Below, in pieces: positions 17,775 through 26,225 of a stretch of 64,000 nucleotides of DNA; position 1 is the stretch's first letter, and each line of letters starts with the position of its first letter. Both the position numbers and the translations under genes were made by a program. The notes under the pieces are model-generated. The model was not told the origin of the DNA, made no database searches, and worked only from the letters and a program-made list of their open reading frames with translations. The stretch comes from Diplocloster agilis (GTDB lineage: Bacteria > Bacillota > Clostridia > Lachnospirales > Lachnospiraceae), in the NCBI RefSeq assembly GCF_019042275.1, contig NZ_JAHQCW010000005.1:1-64000 (forward strand), read 5' to 3'.

Positions 17775-18737
17775 ATGAAACTTGGCATACTGACCGTTCC
17801 TTTTTCAGGAATGTCCCTGGAGGAAACGTTACAATATCTGAAAACACTGGGGATACAGGCGATCGAACTGGGAACAGGCTGCTTTACGGACGATTCTCAC
17901 TGTAAGGTAAAAGAATTAATCGAAAATCCACAAAAAGCGAAAGATTTAAAAGCGCTCGTTGAGTCCTACGGGATGACGATATCCGCTCTGAGCTGCCATG
18001 GGAATCCGGTGCATCCGAACCCGGAGGTGGCCGGGCATGATCATGAGAATTATCTGGATACGCTGAAAGCCGCAGAACTTCTGGGGGTAAATACGGTGGT
18101 GACCTTCTCCGGATGCCCCGGCAGTGATCCGGGCGCGGGGAAGCCCAACTGGGTAACCTGTTCCTGGCCGCCCGTCTACGGAGAAATTCTGGATTATCAG
18201 TGGAATGAATGTCTGATCCCTTATTGGAAAAAAGCTGCAAAGCTGGCAGAAGACGCGGGCGTGCGTGTGGCCATCGAGATGCATCCGGGCTTCTGCGTCT
18301 ATAACGCGGAAACCATGCTTAGGCTTCGGGAAGCTGCGGGGCCTGCCATCGGCGCCAACTTTGATCCCAGCCATCTGTTCTGGCAGGGAACGGATGCTAT
18401 ATCGGCTATCTATGAGCTGAAAGACGCGATTCATTATGTCCATGCCAAAGACTGCCGGATCGATCCCAGAAACGTGGACAAATTCGGTATCCTGGATACC
18501 AAGCATTACGGGGATATCGAGCACCGGTCCTGGGTATTCCGCACCGTCGGCTATGGACACGATGAAACTGTGTGGAGAGATATCATATCCGCATTGAAGA
18601 CCATCGGATACGACGATGTGATCAGCATTGAACATGAGGACGCGCTGATGTCTATTCAGGAGGGTGTGGAGAAAGCGGTATCTTTTCTGCAGAACATCCT
18701 GATCCGGGAGCAGGCCGGCGCTATGTGGTGGGCTTAA
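17775..18737 (+). CDS. Sugar phosphate isomerase/epimerase-family TIM-barrel protein
   Basis: About 320 aa of the AP-endonuclease-2/xylose-isomerase-like family. Likely metal ligands are seen in AIEMHPG, NFDPSH, YVHAKD and SIEHED, spaced as in known members. ATG 17775 has AGGAG upstream (TTAGGAGATGAGAAC). Members interconvert keto sugars or act on 3-keto glycosides. In this operon it could epimerise or isomerise the freed sugar, or process the oxidised one. It lies 132 bp before the small subunit gene. Confidence 0.82.
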   Translation: MKLGILTVPFSGMSLEETLQYLKTLGIQAIELGTGCFTDDSHCKVKELIENPQKAKDLKALVESYGMTISALSCHGNPVHPNPEVAGHDHENYLDTLKAAELLGVNTVVTFSGCPGSDPGAGKPNWVTCSWPPVYGEILDYQWNECLIPYWKKAAKLAEDAGVRVAIEMHPGFCVYNAETMLRLREAAGPAIGANFDPSHLFWQGTDAISAIYELKDAIHYVHAKDCRIDPRNVDKFGILDTKHYGDIEHRSWVFRTVGYGHDETVWRDIISALKTIGYDDVISIEHEDALMSIQEGVEKAVSFLQNILIREQAGAMWWA

Positions 18738-18869
18738 GGGTTTGCCTGGAAAAGACACGGCAGAAAGCTATGGTTATCAAAAAGCTCGGAAGCGATTGAA
18801 AGATTTACAAGAAATATCGGAAATATAGGAAACGGCTAGAAAATTATAAAATAAAGAGGAGATGTAAAT

Positions 18870-19325
18870 ATGCCCGCTGGAACATCATACACATTCAAGG
18901 ACGGCATGCTGTCTGAGAAAATGGTAAAATGTACGGATGCACAGACAAAGGAAACCTATTACCGCATCGGGATCAAGAATCAATTTTTGCACGCGGTCCA
19001 TCCCATCGGCTGGATCAAAAAACTGGAAATCGAACTGGACGGCGAAGCCGTGGATGAGAAAAATATCTATTTTGTCCTCAGAGGACAATGGTTTGCCGCA
19101 TCCAAAATGTACACCATCAGTGAAGTGTTTTGGAATCTCAGTGAAGAGGCCCAGGTGTATTTTGATGCCGGAAAAGAAGTAAGCGGCGGGAAGCACCATG
19201 TCAAATGTACCTTTACCATGAGTATGCTGGAAGACACTCAGGTTCTGGATCTAAAATGCCAGTGGCCGTTCCGTGTGGAATTCGTGGACGGCTGCCTGGA
19301 AGTATGTGAGGAGGATGCAAAATGA
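18870..19325 (+). CDS. C-glycoside deglycosidase beta-subunit-like protein (DfgB/DgpB type, DUF6379)
   Basis: 151 aa and soluble, with no signal. The pattern (IGIKNQFLHAV, KKLEIELDGEAVD, IYFVLRGQWF, SGGKHHVKCTFTMS) matches what I recall of the small beta-sandwich subunit of C-glycoside deglycosidases. AGGAGATG precedes ATG 18870, and its stop overlaps the start of the next gene by 4 bp (ATGA), so the two products should be made in equal amounts as a complex. This is the most telling gene of the operon. Assignment is by remembered family pattern and synteny; specificity is inferred. Confidence 0.75.
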   Translation: MPAGTSYTFKDGMLSEKMVKCTDAQTKETYYRIGIKNQFLHAVHPIGWIKKLEIELDGEAVDEKNIYFVLRGQWFAASKMYTISEVFWNLSEEAQVYFDAGKEVSGGKHHVKCTFTMSMLEDTQVLDLKCQWPFRVEFVDGCLEVCEEDAK

Positions 19326-20191
19326 AAAGCACAATCGGAGTAAGTTCCTGGAGCCTGCAGCAGCTTTCCTTTACACAGGGAGCTACTATTGAAGACATCA
19401 TCTGCATGGTCGCGGATATGGGAGCGGAGGGGATCGATATCTGCGAAGAATATATTCCCTGCCATCCGCAGCCGGATTTGGTAAAATTAAGAGAACTCCG
19501 CAGATTCGCGGAATCCAAGCATCTGGAACTGGGAGCCACCTGGTTCTGCACGGAGATCGGCAATGCGATCAAAGCAAGCGATGAGGCTCATGTGCTGGAG
19601 GTATATAAGAAAAATATCATCATCGCGGCGGAAATGGGATCGAAATTTATCTGCATCCCGATGCTTCTGAATACAAGGGATAAGACTTACGAGCAGAACA
19701 AAGAGGAATTGATCCACTATTTTGAACAGCTGCTGCCGTTCGCGGAAAAATATAATATGCCCATTTCCCATGAATGCGCCCGGGAGAGAACGCCGGAGCT
19801 CAGCCTGGAGATGGCGAAATATTTTAACAGCAAATACTATACGGTGTGTCCGGATCTGGAGGCATGGAGATTCGATACCCCGGATCTGCCGCTAGGCCCG
19901 CATTGTGAAGATCCTAGCGCAGGGAAACCTACGCCGGCGTCAATGGATCTGTTCCGGGAGTGTATGCCGTATTCACCGTATATTCATTTCAAACTGCTGT
20001 CTCTGGATGAAAATGGGGAGGAACCGCATTTCCCGATTCCGGAGATGATGGATGCGATTAATCAAAGCGCCATCGATCATTATCTGTGCGTGGAGTATGA
20101 GGGATGGATTCCTGATATTCATCCGGAGAGGGACAGCTTGGAGGAGACCAAGAGGTGTATTTCCATGATACGGAGGTATCAGAAGGGCTGA
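19322..20191 (+). CDS. TIM-barrel protein, candidate deglycosidase alpha subunit (DfgA/DgpC/CarC type)
   Basis: 289 aa of the sugar phosphate isomerase/epimerase superfamily. Likely metal-binding residues are in ISHECARE, CPDLEAW, YIHFKLL and CVEYEGW. In DfgAB and DgpBC the large subunit has this fold and works with the small subunit encoded directly upstream to break the C-glycosidic bond of a 3-oxo sugar. Here the two reading frames overlap by 4 bp. An alternative is an ordinary 3-keto-sugar epimerase. It is the last gene of the LacI-controlled operon. Confidence 0.75.
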   Translation: MKSTIGVSSWSLQQLSFTQGATIEDIICMVADMGAEGIDICEEYIPCHPQPDLVKLRELRRFAESKHLELGATWFCTEIGNAIKASDEAHVLEVYKKNIIIAAEMGSKFICIPMLLNTRDKTYEQNKEELIHYFEQLLPFAEKYNMPISHECARERTPELSLEMAKYFNSKYYTVCPDLEAWRFDTPDLPLGPHCEDPSAGKPTPASMDLFRECMPYSPYIHFKLLSLDENGEEPHFPIPEMMDAINQSAIDHYLCVEYEGWIPDIHPERDSLEETKRCISMIRRYQKG

Positions 20192-20203
20192 GGCCTAAGG
20201 GGT

Positions 20204-20232
20204 GGGTCATCTAAGGGCCGGGTCATCTAAGG
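20204..20232. repeat. Short tandem repeat next to the giant palindrome
   Basis: GGGTCATCTAAGG occurs twice (20204-20216 and 20220-20232) just after the operon and just before the left arm of the 409-bp palindrome. Confidence 0.6.
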
Positions 20233-20235
20233 ACC

Positions 20236-20644
20236 GGGTGTCCCAAAAGTATGTATGGCGGGAGGCAGGGGTGTGCTCTGGCCGGGTGGGCCGGACCGGT
20301 TTTGGACGGCTGCCCGGTCGGAGGCGGGGAATCCCCCTGTTTCGGTACTTAAGGCTTGTTCCCGGAGAAATCTAAATGAAATCTGCCCCGGTTGTTATGG
20401 GTGCGTGGCTTATTCGCTCCGAATGTTGATACATTCGCAGCTCAGAAGCCACCGAAAGTCTGTTTGGAAAACAGACTTTCGCCCATAACAACCGGGGCAG
20501 ATTTCATTAAGATTTCTCACGGGCGCCTTATGTACCGAAACAGGGGGATTCCCCGCCTTCGTCCGGGCAGCCGTCCAAAATCGGCCCGGCCCACCCGGCC
20601 AGAGCACACCCCTGCCTCCCGCCATACATACTTTTGGGACACCC
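20236..20644. repeat. 409-bp near-perfect inverted repeat with forked tip (MITE-like element or giant hairpin RNA)
   Basis: The ends are GGGTGTCCC (20236-20244) and GGGACACCC (20636-20644). The arms, about 165 nt each, stay complementary with scattered mismatches up to about 20401 and 20483. Reading either strand gives almost the same peptide start (MAGGRGVLWPGGP), which directly shows the palindrome. The centre holds two separate hairpins: 20405-20452 (GTGGCTT/AAGCCAC) and 20454-20480 (GAAAGTCTGTTT/AAACAGACTTTC). The folded form is therefore T-shaped. No transposase is nearby. It may be a non-autonomous mobile element or a transcription block after the operon. Confidence 0.85.
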
Positions 20645-20760
20645 TTTGTTTGGGCTGGCCGGCAATTTTAGGGAGAATGGGGAGGTTTGGGCCTGACCTA
20701 ATAAACTTACAAGTGTAAGATATATGAAATGAGTATGCGGAGCGGCAAATGGAGGAAAGT

Positions 20761-22029
20761 ATGAAAAAGAGAGTGGTTTTAATGGGGATGATGATAGTGG
20801 GGATTGTGATAGGTTTGGGCGGTAGTGTTGGTTGCGGCGGGCGTATGGAGGATAAGGTGGGAGAAGACGGGGCTGGGATTGAAGGGGTTACTCAAACGCC
20901 GGGACGGGGGGAGGAAACGGGTTTTTATCCGTTGACGGGAACGGAGGAGGATGAGGGAGTTTGTCGGCTGCCGGTTAGTGATGGGGAGAAGGAGCAGGCG
21001 GCTTCAGAGTGCGTTTTTGTGATGGATGCGGTTCGGGATATTTATGAGCGGGCGGATAAAGGGACGGCTGCTAATATCGTGATTTCGCGGTCGGATCGGG
21101 AGTTGATGGCAGAAAGGATTGGGGAGACGGGGAAAGCGGCTGTGGTGGCTGATTCCGGGGACGGGATTGGGAATGGTGGAGGAATGGAAGAGTTTTTGGA
21201 TGGGGCCGGGAAAGGACAGAGGGGCGAGACGGCGGTTTTTGAAGTGCATGGAGATGGCGGGATTGGACAGAAATGGTTCCGTTTTGATGGGGAGAGGATG
21301 GAGCTTTTGTATACCTGCGCGGTGTGGGACGGTTTTGTTCCTGTGGTGAATGAGACGGTCCGTATGGAAGTCAAGGATTGGAGTTATACGGAGAAAGGGT
21401 GGTTTATTTATGAATTGCGCGTGCCGGAACCTCCGGTGGTGTCGGAGGTAGTGAACGGATTTGAAATGATCCGGGTGAAGCCTGTGGAGGAACGCGCGCG
21501 GGAGATTATGCGAGAGTTTTTGGAACCGGTTGGTTATCAGGGGCATAATCTGTTTTCGTCGGATTGGGACGGGGAGCATTTGGATGGGCTGGATTTTAAT
21601 GGTTTGTTTGAATATATGTATCCATTAAAATATAATCATGCTTATGAGTTTTCGGAAGATACGCGGGGAATTCCGGCGCCGGTGTTTGAGGGGGTTTTGA
21701 CGGAGTTTCTGCCGGTGAGCCGGGAACAGTTGAAAGAGTTTGCGGTTTTTGAGGAACAGGATAATTGCTATGGGTGGGCGGCGCTGTCCTGTGGTAATTA
21801 TACACCGAAGGCTTTTGATACGTCGAAGCCGGAGATTAATGGAATTTCGGAAAATCCGGATGGCACTGTAAGTTTAACCGTGGACGCGGTTTGTCAGATT
21901 CTGGGGACGGACCGGTTGTTTACCCATGAGCTGCGTGTGCGGTTTACGGATGACGGGTGTATCCGGTTCCTGGGAAATCGGGTGCTGATGCCGGCTGAGA
22001 TGCCGGACTATCAATATAGGGTCAGATGA
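20761..22029 (+). CDS. Predicted lipoprotein, paralogue of the one at 31589 (DUF6070-like)
   Basis: About 422 aa. A hydrophobic N-terminus ends near SVGC, fitting a lipoprotein, and is followed by a Gly/Glu/Asp-rich linker. The C-terminal half matches the protein at 31589 (EPVGYQGHNLFSSDWD against APVGYHCRNLFLIDWD; GTVSLTVDAV against GTLTLTVDAV; late FTHE). GGAGG in the codons before ATG 20761 fixes the start. The gene uses G and T much more than its neighbours, which suggests a different history. Function is unknown; I recall similar proteins as DUF6070. Confidence 0.7.
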   Translation: MKKRVVLMGMMIVGIVIGLGGSVGCGGRMEDKVGEDGAGIEGVTQTPGRGEETGFYPLTGTEEDEGVCRLPVSDGEKEQAASECVFVMDAVRDIYERADKGTAANIVISRSDRELMAERIGETGKAAVVADSGDGIGNGGGMEEFLDGAGKGQRGETAVFEVHGDGGIGQKWFRFDGERMELLYTCAVWDGFVPVVNETVRMEVKDWSYTEKGWFIYELRVPEPPVVSEVVNGFEMIRVKPVEERAREIMREFLEPVGYQGHNLFSSDWDGEHLDGLDFNGLFEYMYPLKYNHAYEFSEDTRGIPAPVFEGVLTEFLPVSREQLKEFAVFEEQDNCYGWAALSCGNYTPKAFDTSKPEINGISENPDGTVSLTVDAVCQILGTDRLFTHELRVRFTDDGCIRFLGNRVLMPAEMPDYQYRVR

Positions 22030-22050
22030 GCTGCCGGTATTTGTATGGTT

Positions 22051-22440
22051 TTATTTACTTTCTAAGGATACTAAAGAACCGTCCGTTTCTTCGGCAACCC
22101 GGTCATTCACTACAAATTTTTCCGCTTTCATTTTTTTCTCTGTGACCCTATATTCTTTTTCTGTCCCATTTTTATCTAAGGAGTAAATCATTGTATCTGA
22201 TGAGCCGCTTATCGCTTCAATTCTGCATATTTTCATGATGTTTTCAGATAGCCTTTTATCCTTCGCTGTACCGATTGTCATATCAATATACATTCCTATA
22301 GGTAATCCAAAACATATTCCCATAGACATATTATCCGGATACAGAATCCTTCCAAATACCAAACCAATTGATACACCAAAGCACATTCCCAAACCCATAT
22401 ATAGCATCATATACTTTTTGACTGCATCTTTTTTATCCAT
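22051..22440 (-). CDS. Small membrane protein of unknown function
   Basis: About 129 aa with two membrane segments (MLYMGLGMCFGVSIGLVFG and the following MGICFGLPIGMYIDMTIG) and a soluble, Lys/Glu-rich C-terminal part. ATG 22440 has GGAG at a good distance. The frame stays open upstream to 22542, where part of the reading frame may be an old extension. It is convergent with the lipoprotein at 20761. I do not recognise the family. Confidence 0.55.
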   Translation of the reverse strand: MDKKDAVKKYMMLYMGLGMCFGVSIGLVFGRILYPDNMSMGICFGLPIGMYIDMTIGTAKDKRLSENIMKICRIEAISGSSDTMIYSLDKNGTEKEYRVTEKKMKAEKFVVNDRVAEETDGSLVSLESK

Positions 22441-22700
22441 TTTAATCTCCATTCCTCCCGCAAACTTTGTATTTGTCGAGGACGCCTTATCCGTCGAAGG
22501 CGTATTTATTTCCATTTTAAAGCTGCGTCTCATAAAAGTCAAATTCAGAGCGGCATAGTTAAAAACGGTTACTTGTTTCTAAAAAAATTTATAACACTTT
22601 AGTAAATATGGGCGGTATACAGCGAGGCTTTTTCGAGCGCTACTTTTTTTATAGATGCGGTTTGTCCGGCCGGGTCGTTTCCATTGAGCGTATTTTGTGA

Positions 22701-22729
22701 TTGACAGCTGTAGCTAGAAAAGATATAAT
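22701..22729 (+). promoter_or_regulatory. Consensus sigma-A promoter of the GntR/ABC operon
   Basis: TTGACA (22701-22706), a 17-bp spacer and TATAAT (22724-22729); both boxes are perfect. Confidence 0.85.
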
Positions 22730-22749
22730 GTACTTGTACAATAAGTACA
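22729..22749. promoter_or_regulatory. Candidate GntR (YtrA-type) operator
   Basis: TGTACTT (22729-22735) and AAGTACA (22743-22749) form an inverted repeat at the transcription start, directly ahead of the GntR gene. Autoregulation is the simple reading. Confidence 0.65.
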
Positions 22750-22773
22750 CTTCGAAGCGCAGAGGGGTAAACA

Positions 22774-23151
22774 ATGGAAATAATTATCAGCAACAATGCC
22801 AACAAGCCGATTTATGAACAAATCACCTCGCAAATAAAGGCGATGATAATGAGCGGTGAGTTACAAGCCGGGGATGCAATTCCTTCCATGCGTGCATTGG
22901 CGAAATCGATCCATGTAAGCGTTATTACGGTTCAAAAGGCTTATGAGGATTTGCAAAGGGATGGGTTCATCGAAACGACTGTTGGCAGAGGAAGCTTTGT
23001 ATCAGCACAGAATAAAGAATTTTATCAGGAGGAACAGCAACGTCTGGCAGAGGAACATCTGCAGATTGCCGCTGAGATCGGCAGGGTCAGCAACATTCCG
23101 CTGGCTAAGCTGACAGAGCTGTTGACCCTGTTTTACCTGGAGGACGAATAG
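22774..23151 (+). CDS. GntR-family transcriptional regulator, YtrA subfamily
   Basis: 125 aa, short as is usual for YtrA-type regulators that lack a large effector domain. The winged helix is clear (YEQITSQIKAMIMSGELQAG; IPSMRALAKSIHVSVITVQKAY; GFIETTVGRGSFV). It starts at ATG 22774, 24 bp after the operator, and the next gene begins one base after its stop. It most likely represses its own operon, which codes for the ABC transporter that follows. Such systems often respond to cell-wall or antibiotic stress. Confidence 0.9.
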   Translation: MEIIISNNANKPIYEQITSQIKAMIMSGELQAGDAIPSMRALAKSIHVSVITVQKAYEDLQRDGFIETTVGRGSFVSAQNKEFYQEEQQRLAEEHLQIAAEIGRVSNIPLAKLTELLTLFYLEDE

Positions 23152-23152
23152 T

Positions 23153-24019
23153 ATGGAAAATATTTTAGAGCTGGAACAGGTTTGCAAAGCCTTTCCCAAA
23201 ACGAACTTTGCCCTGGATCAGGTGTCTTTTTCGATCCCGTATGGCTCAATTATGGGTTTTGTCGGAGAAAACGGAGCCGGGAAGACGACAACGATAGGCT
23301 GTATTTTGAATACCATTTCCAAAGACAGCGGAACGGTTAAGCTGTTCGGAAAAGAAATGTCGGATGCCGACACGGATCTGCGGGAGAAAATAGGCGTGGT
23401 ATATGATGGCGATAACTTTCCGTCGTACTGGACTGCAGAACAGTTATCCCGCGTTATGGGGGGGCTATACACAAGATGGGACAACGCATTGTTCCATAAA
23501 TATTTGGAGGATTTCCGGCTGCTGCCCGGGCAGAGGATCAAAAATTATTCCAGAGGCATGACTATGAAATTGGCCGTTGCCGCAGCCTTGTCACATCATC
23601 CGCAGCTCTTGGTTTTGGACGAGGCCACAAGCGGGTTAGACCCCATTATGCGTGATGATATGCTTGACGTATTTCTCGACTTTGTGCAGGAGGAAGATCA
23701 CTCTATTCTTTTGTCTTCCCATATTACAACGGATTTAGAAAAAATCGCTGATTACATCACCTTTATCCATGATGGGAGGCTTATTATGACCGCTTCCAGA
23801 AATGATCTGGTATATAATTTTGCGGTTATGCGCTGTAAAGAAAGTCAATTTCTCGAATTAGATCCTGGCGACATACTTGCCTACCGAAAACGGGATTTTC
23901 AAATGGATGTGTTGGTGTCCGATGGGAAAGAAGCGCAGCGTAAATACCGGGGCTTTGTCGTAGACCATGTTTCAGTGGACGAAATCATGCTGTTGCTGGT
24001 AAAGGGGGAACGAGTATGA
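23153..24019 (+). CDS. ABC transporter ATP-binding protein (YtrB-like)
   Basis: 288 aa, a single ATPase domain: Walker A GENGAGKTTT, signature YSRGMTMKLAVAAAL, Walker B LLVLDEATSGLD and switch SSHITTDLE. The C-terminal 70 residues are typical of exporter ATPases of this class. It overlaps the membrane subunit at 24016 by 4 bp. With the GntR regulator it resembles ytr-type operons that export or sense lipid-linked wall compounds. Confidence 0.88.
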   Translation: MENILELEQVCKAFPKTNFALDQVSFSIPYGSIMGFVGENGAGKTTTIGCILNTISKDSGTVKLFGKEMSDADTDLREKIGVVYDGDNFPSYWTAEQLSRVMGGLYTRWDNALFHKYLEDFRLLPGQRIKNYSRGMTMKLAVAAALSHHPQLLVLDEATSGLDPIMRDDMLDVFLDFVQEEDHSILLSSHITTDLEKIADYITFIHDGRLIMTASRNDLVYNFAVMRCKESQFLELDPGDILAYRKRDFQMDVLVSDGKEAQRKYRGFVVDHVSVDEIMLLLVKGERV

Positions 24020-24666
24020 AAGGACTTCTTAAAAATAATTTTTATGCGGTGTGGTCCAGTGCAAAAATATTTGCAATTTTCATGCTCTTATTGGGCGCTT
24101 TTGTCACTCTCGTTGTCAGTCAGCAGCTTTTGCTTTTTTATATGCTGTTGGGGATAACCGGATTTTCCATAAACGCCGTCGCCGGTATGGGGAAAGATTA
24201 TATTTCAAAATGGGGGAAATATAAACTCACCTCGCCTGTAAAGAGAGCGGATATTGTAAAGAGCTATTTTATCAACGAGCTTATATGGCTGCTTGTAGGG
24301 GTGGTTTTTGCAGGGATTGGTATGGGGTTATCCTGGCTTTTGCATGGATGTCCGTTTGACCGGAGCATAGATGCCCTTATGATGTTCGCTGTGGGGATCG
24401 GCATAAGCCTATTTACAGCGGCGATCTTCTTCCCGCTGTTTTACTTAGGCGCAGAGGAGAGAAACGGCGCCTTTTTAGTGATCAGCCTGCTATGTGCGGT
24501 TGGGATTGTCATGGGGATTATCACCATGATCAATCTTATGTTTGGCGCAGGGATGTCGAATTGGCAGATAATTCTGGGGACTTTACTTATGCTGGCCTGC
24601 GCTTTATCGGCCTTTGCTTTCTCCTATCCTGTAACAGTCACTGTCTTTAAAAGGAAAGAGTATTAA
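24016..24666 (+). CDS. ABC-2-type transporter membrane subunit
   Basis: 216 aa with about six membrane segments (for example IFAIFMLLLGAFVTLVV and LLVGVVFAGIGMGLSWLL). It has no catalytic motif of its own. Overlap with the ATPase gene indicates that the two form one transporter. Similar small permeases go with YtrA-type regulators. A strong terminator follows at 24700. Confidence 0.82.
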   Translation: MKGLLKNNFYAVWSSAKIFAIFMLLLGAFVTLVVSQQLLLFYMLLGITGFSINAVAGMGKDYISKWGKYKLTSPVKRADIVKSYFINELIWLLVGVVFAGIGMGLSWLLHGCPFDRSIDALMMFAVGIGISLFTAAIFFPLFYLGAEERNGAFLVISLLCAVGIVMGIITMINLMFGAGMSNWQIILGTLLMLACALSAFAFSYPVTVTVFKRKEY

Positions 24667-24699
24667 AACGCACCAACAAAAACAAGATAAATAGACGCT

Positions 24700-24745
24700 A
24701 GAGCCGGTAACACGCAGAACAAAAGCGTGGTTACCGGCTCTTCCT
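24700..24745 (+). terminator. Terminator of the GntR/ABC operon
   Basis: AGAGCCGGTAACACGC (24700-24715) pairs with GCGTGGTTACCGGCTCT (24725-24741) with one bulge, then TTCC and a T-rich stretch. Confidence 0.75.
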
Positions 24746-24948
24746 ATTTGAAAGATACAGGATGCGGCAAATTGAACGACTGCTTTTAAGACTAATCGGA
24801 AAAAGTGGAGCTTTACGTCTCGGACAGCTTGACAGTCCCGTTGTTTGTATTTAAAGTATAAGGAATGAGAAAGAAATACTAGCTTTTTAGAAGCTGTTGC
24901 AGATAATGAATAAGTATGATGATGAAAACGCCAGGAGGGGGGATGATT

Positions 24949-25746
24949 ATGGAAATTTTGCTGGCGGATGATGAGCGCTTGGCGCTGGAAGTGTTAAAAG
25001 AAGCGGTTCATAAAGCCTGCCCGGATGCGTCGCTTTATGATTTTCAAAAGACAGGGGAGCTGCTGGAATTTGTCGTGGAGCATCCCTGCGATGTGGCTTT
25101 TCTGGATATTGAGATGCGCAGTATGAACGGGATTGAGCTTGCGAAGCGGCTTAAAGAGATAAATCCTTCGGTAAATATCGTTTTTGCCACCGGCTATTCC
25201 GAGTATATGGGCCAGGCTTTTTCCATGCATGTCAGCGGATATCTGCTTAAGCCGGTTACCTGGCAGGCGGTAAAGGAGGAACTTGAGAATCTCAGGCATC
25301 CGGTGGCGCAGGAGCGGGACACGGGGCTGCGTATCCAGACGTTTGGAAATTTTGAGGTGTTTTATAACGGCAGGCCGCTGCGTTTTGCACGCAGCAAGGC
25401 GAAGGAGCTCTTTGCCTATCTGATTCACAAAAGAGGCACGGGCTGCGGTACCAGAGAGATTGCAGCGCTGCTGTTCGAAGACCAGCCCTATAGCCTGACG
25501 CTGCAAAAACAGGTACAAACGATCATGTCCGCTATGATGAAAAGCTTAAAGGAAGTGGGGGCGGAGGATTGTATCATCAGAACTTATAATTACACGGCGG
25601 TGGATGTGGAACGGATTGAAAATTGTGATTATTACCGGTTTTTAAAATGGGATGTGAAGGCAGTAAATGAATATACTGGAGAATATATGATGAATTACAG
25701 CTGGGCTGAATTTGTAATCGGCTATCTGGACAACAAGCTGATGTAA
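24949..25746 (+). CDS. Response regulator with SARP/OmpR-type winged-helix output
   Basis: About 265 aa. The receiver domain runs over residues 1-120: acidic pair DDE, phospho-Asp in AFLDIEMRSMNG, Lys in LLKPV. A C-terminal domain beginning LRIQTFGNFEVFYNGRPL has the winged-helix of SARP/BTAD-type regulators (RSKAKELFAYLIHKRG). It should bind DNA when phosphorylated. ATG 24949 follows AGGAGGGGGG at 24933-24942. No kinase is next to it; the degenerate receiver and broken GGDEF gene to the right look like one signalling group. Confidence 0.82.
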   Translation: MEILLADDERLALEVLKEAVHKACPDASLYDFQKTGELLEFVVEHPCDVAFLDIEMRSMNGIELAKRLKEINPSVNIVFATGYSEYMGQAFSMHVSGYLLKPVTWQAVKEELENLRHPVAQERDTGLRIQTFGNFEVFYNGRPLRFARSKAKELFAYLIHKRGTGCGTREIAALLFEDQPYSLTLQKQVQTIMSAMMKSLKEVGAEDCIIRTYNYTAVDVERIENCDYYRFLKWDVKAVNEYTGEYMMNYSWAEFVIGYLDNKLM

Positions 25747-25840
25747 AACCCGGAATGGGCCTCCTGCTGGTGTAGTCTTGGTGTTGTGCCTTTTTTATAA
25801 CAGTAGAAAAAACACAATGGAATAGCAGGAGGAAACCAGA

Positions 25841-26197
25841 TTGAATATTATCATAGCGGACAGGGATGAAAGCAGTGCCGGGAGATTGAGTCGGATACTG
25901 AAGGACTTAAGTACCGATGCACAGATACTGCATTTTTCAGATCCGATGTATGTGGTAAAGTATGGACTTACGAATCCGATCGACGTGCTGTTTACCGAGG
26001 TTAGAATGAAACCGTTTCCGCTAGATGGACTGACTCTGATCCAGATGATCCGGGCGAAATATCCGGACGTGAGTTGTTATGTCGTGACGGAAACAAAAAA
26101 TTACTTAGAGCAGGCCTCTGCCATTCAGGTCAATGGTTATCTGCTCAAACCTGTGAGTGTCGAACAGATTCACAGGGCTGTGGTCAAGAGGGAGTGA
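25841..26197 (+). CDS. Degenerate (pseudo) receiver-domain protein
   Basis: 118 aa, a stand-alone receiver fold (IIADRDESSAGRLSRILKD; late VNGYLLKPVSVEQI). At the phospho-acceptor site the expected Asp is Glu (LFTEVRM), and the usual proline-containing turn is altered, so normal phosphorylation is unlikely. Glu could mimic the phosphorylated state. It starts at TTG 25841 behind AGGAGG. It resembles the receiver of the regulator at 24949 (both have VNGYLLKPV or SGYLLKPV) and may be an old copy. Confidence 0.75.
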   Translation: MNIIIADRDESSAGRLSRILKDLSTDAQILHFSDPMYVVKYGLTNPIDVLFTEVRMKPFPLDGLTLIQMIRAKYPDVSCYVVTETKNYLEQASAIQVNGYLLKPVSVEQIHRAVVKRE

Positions 26198-26225
26198 CGG
26201 GAGAACAGGGAGGACCGCATCCATT

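Noticed and set aside
20255-20625. Two short reading frames, one on each strand, with nearly identical first residues
   Set aside because: They are the two arms of the palindrome read in opposite directions; no ribosome sites and no known family.
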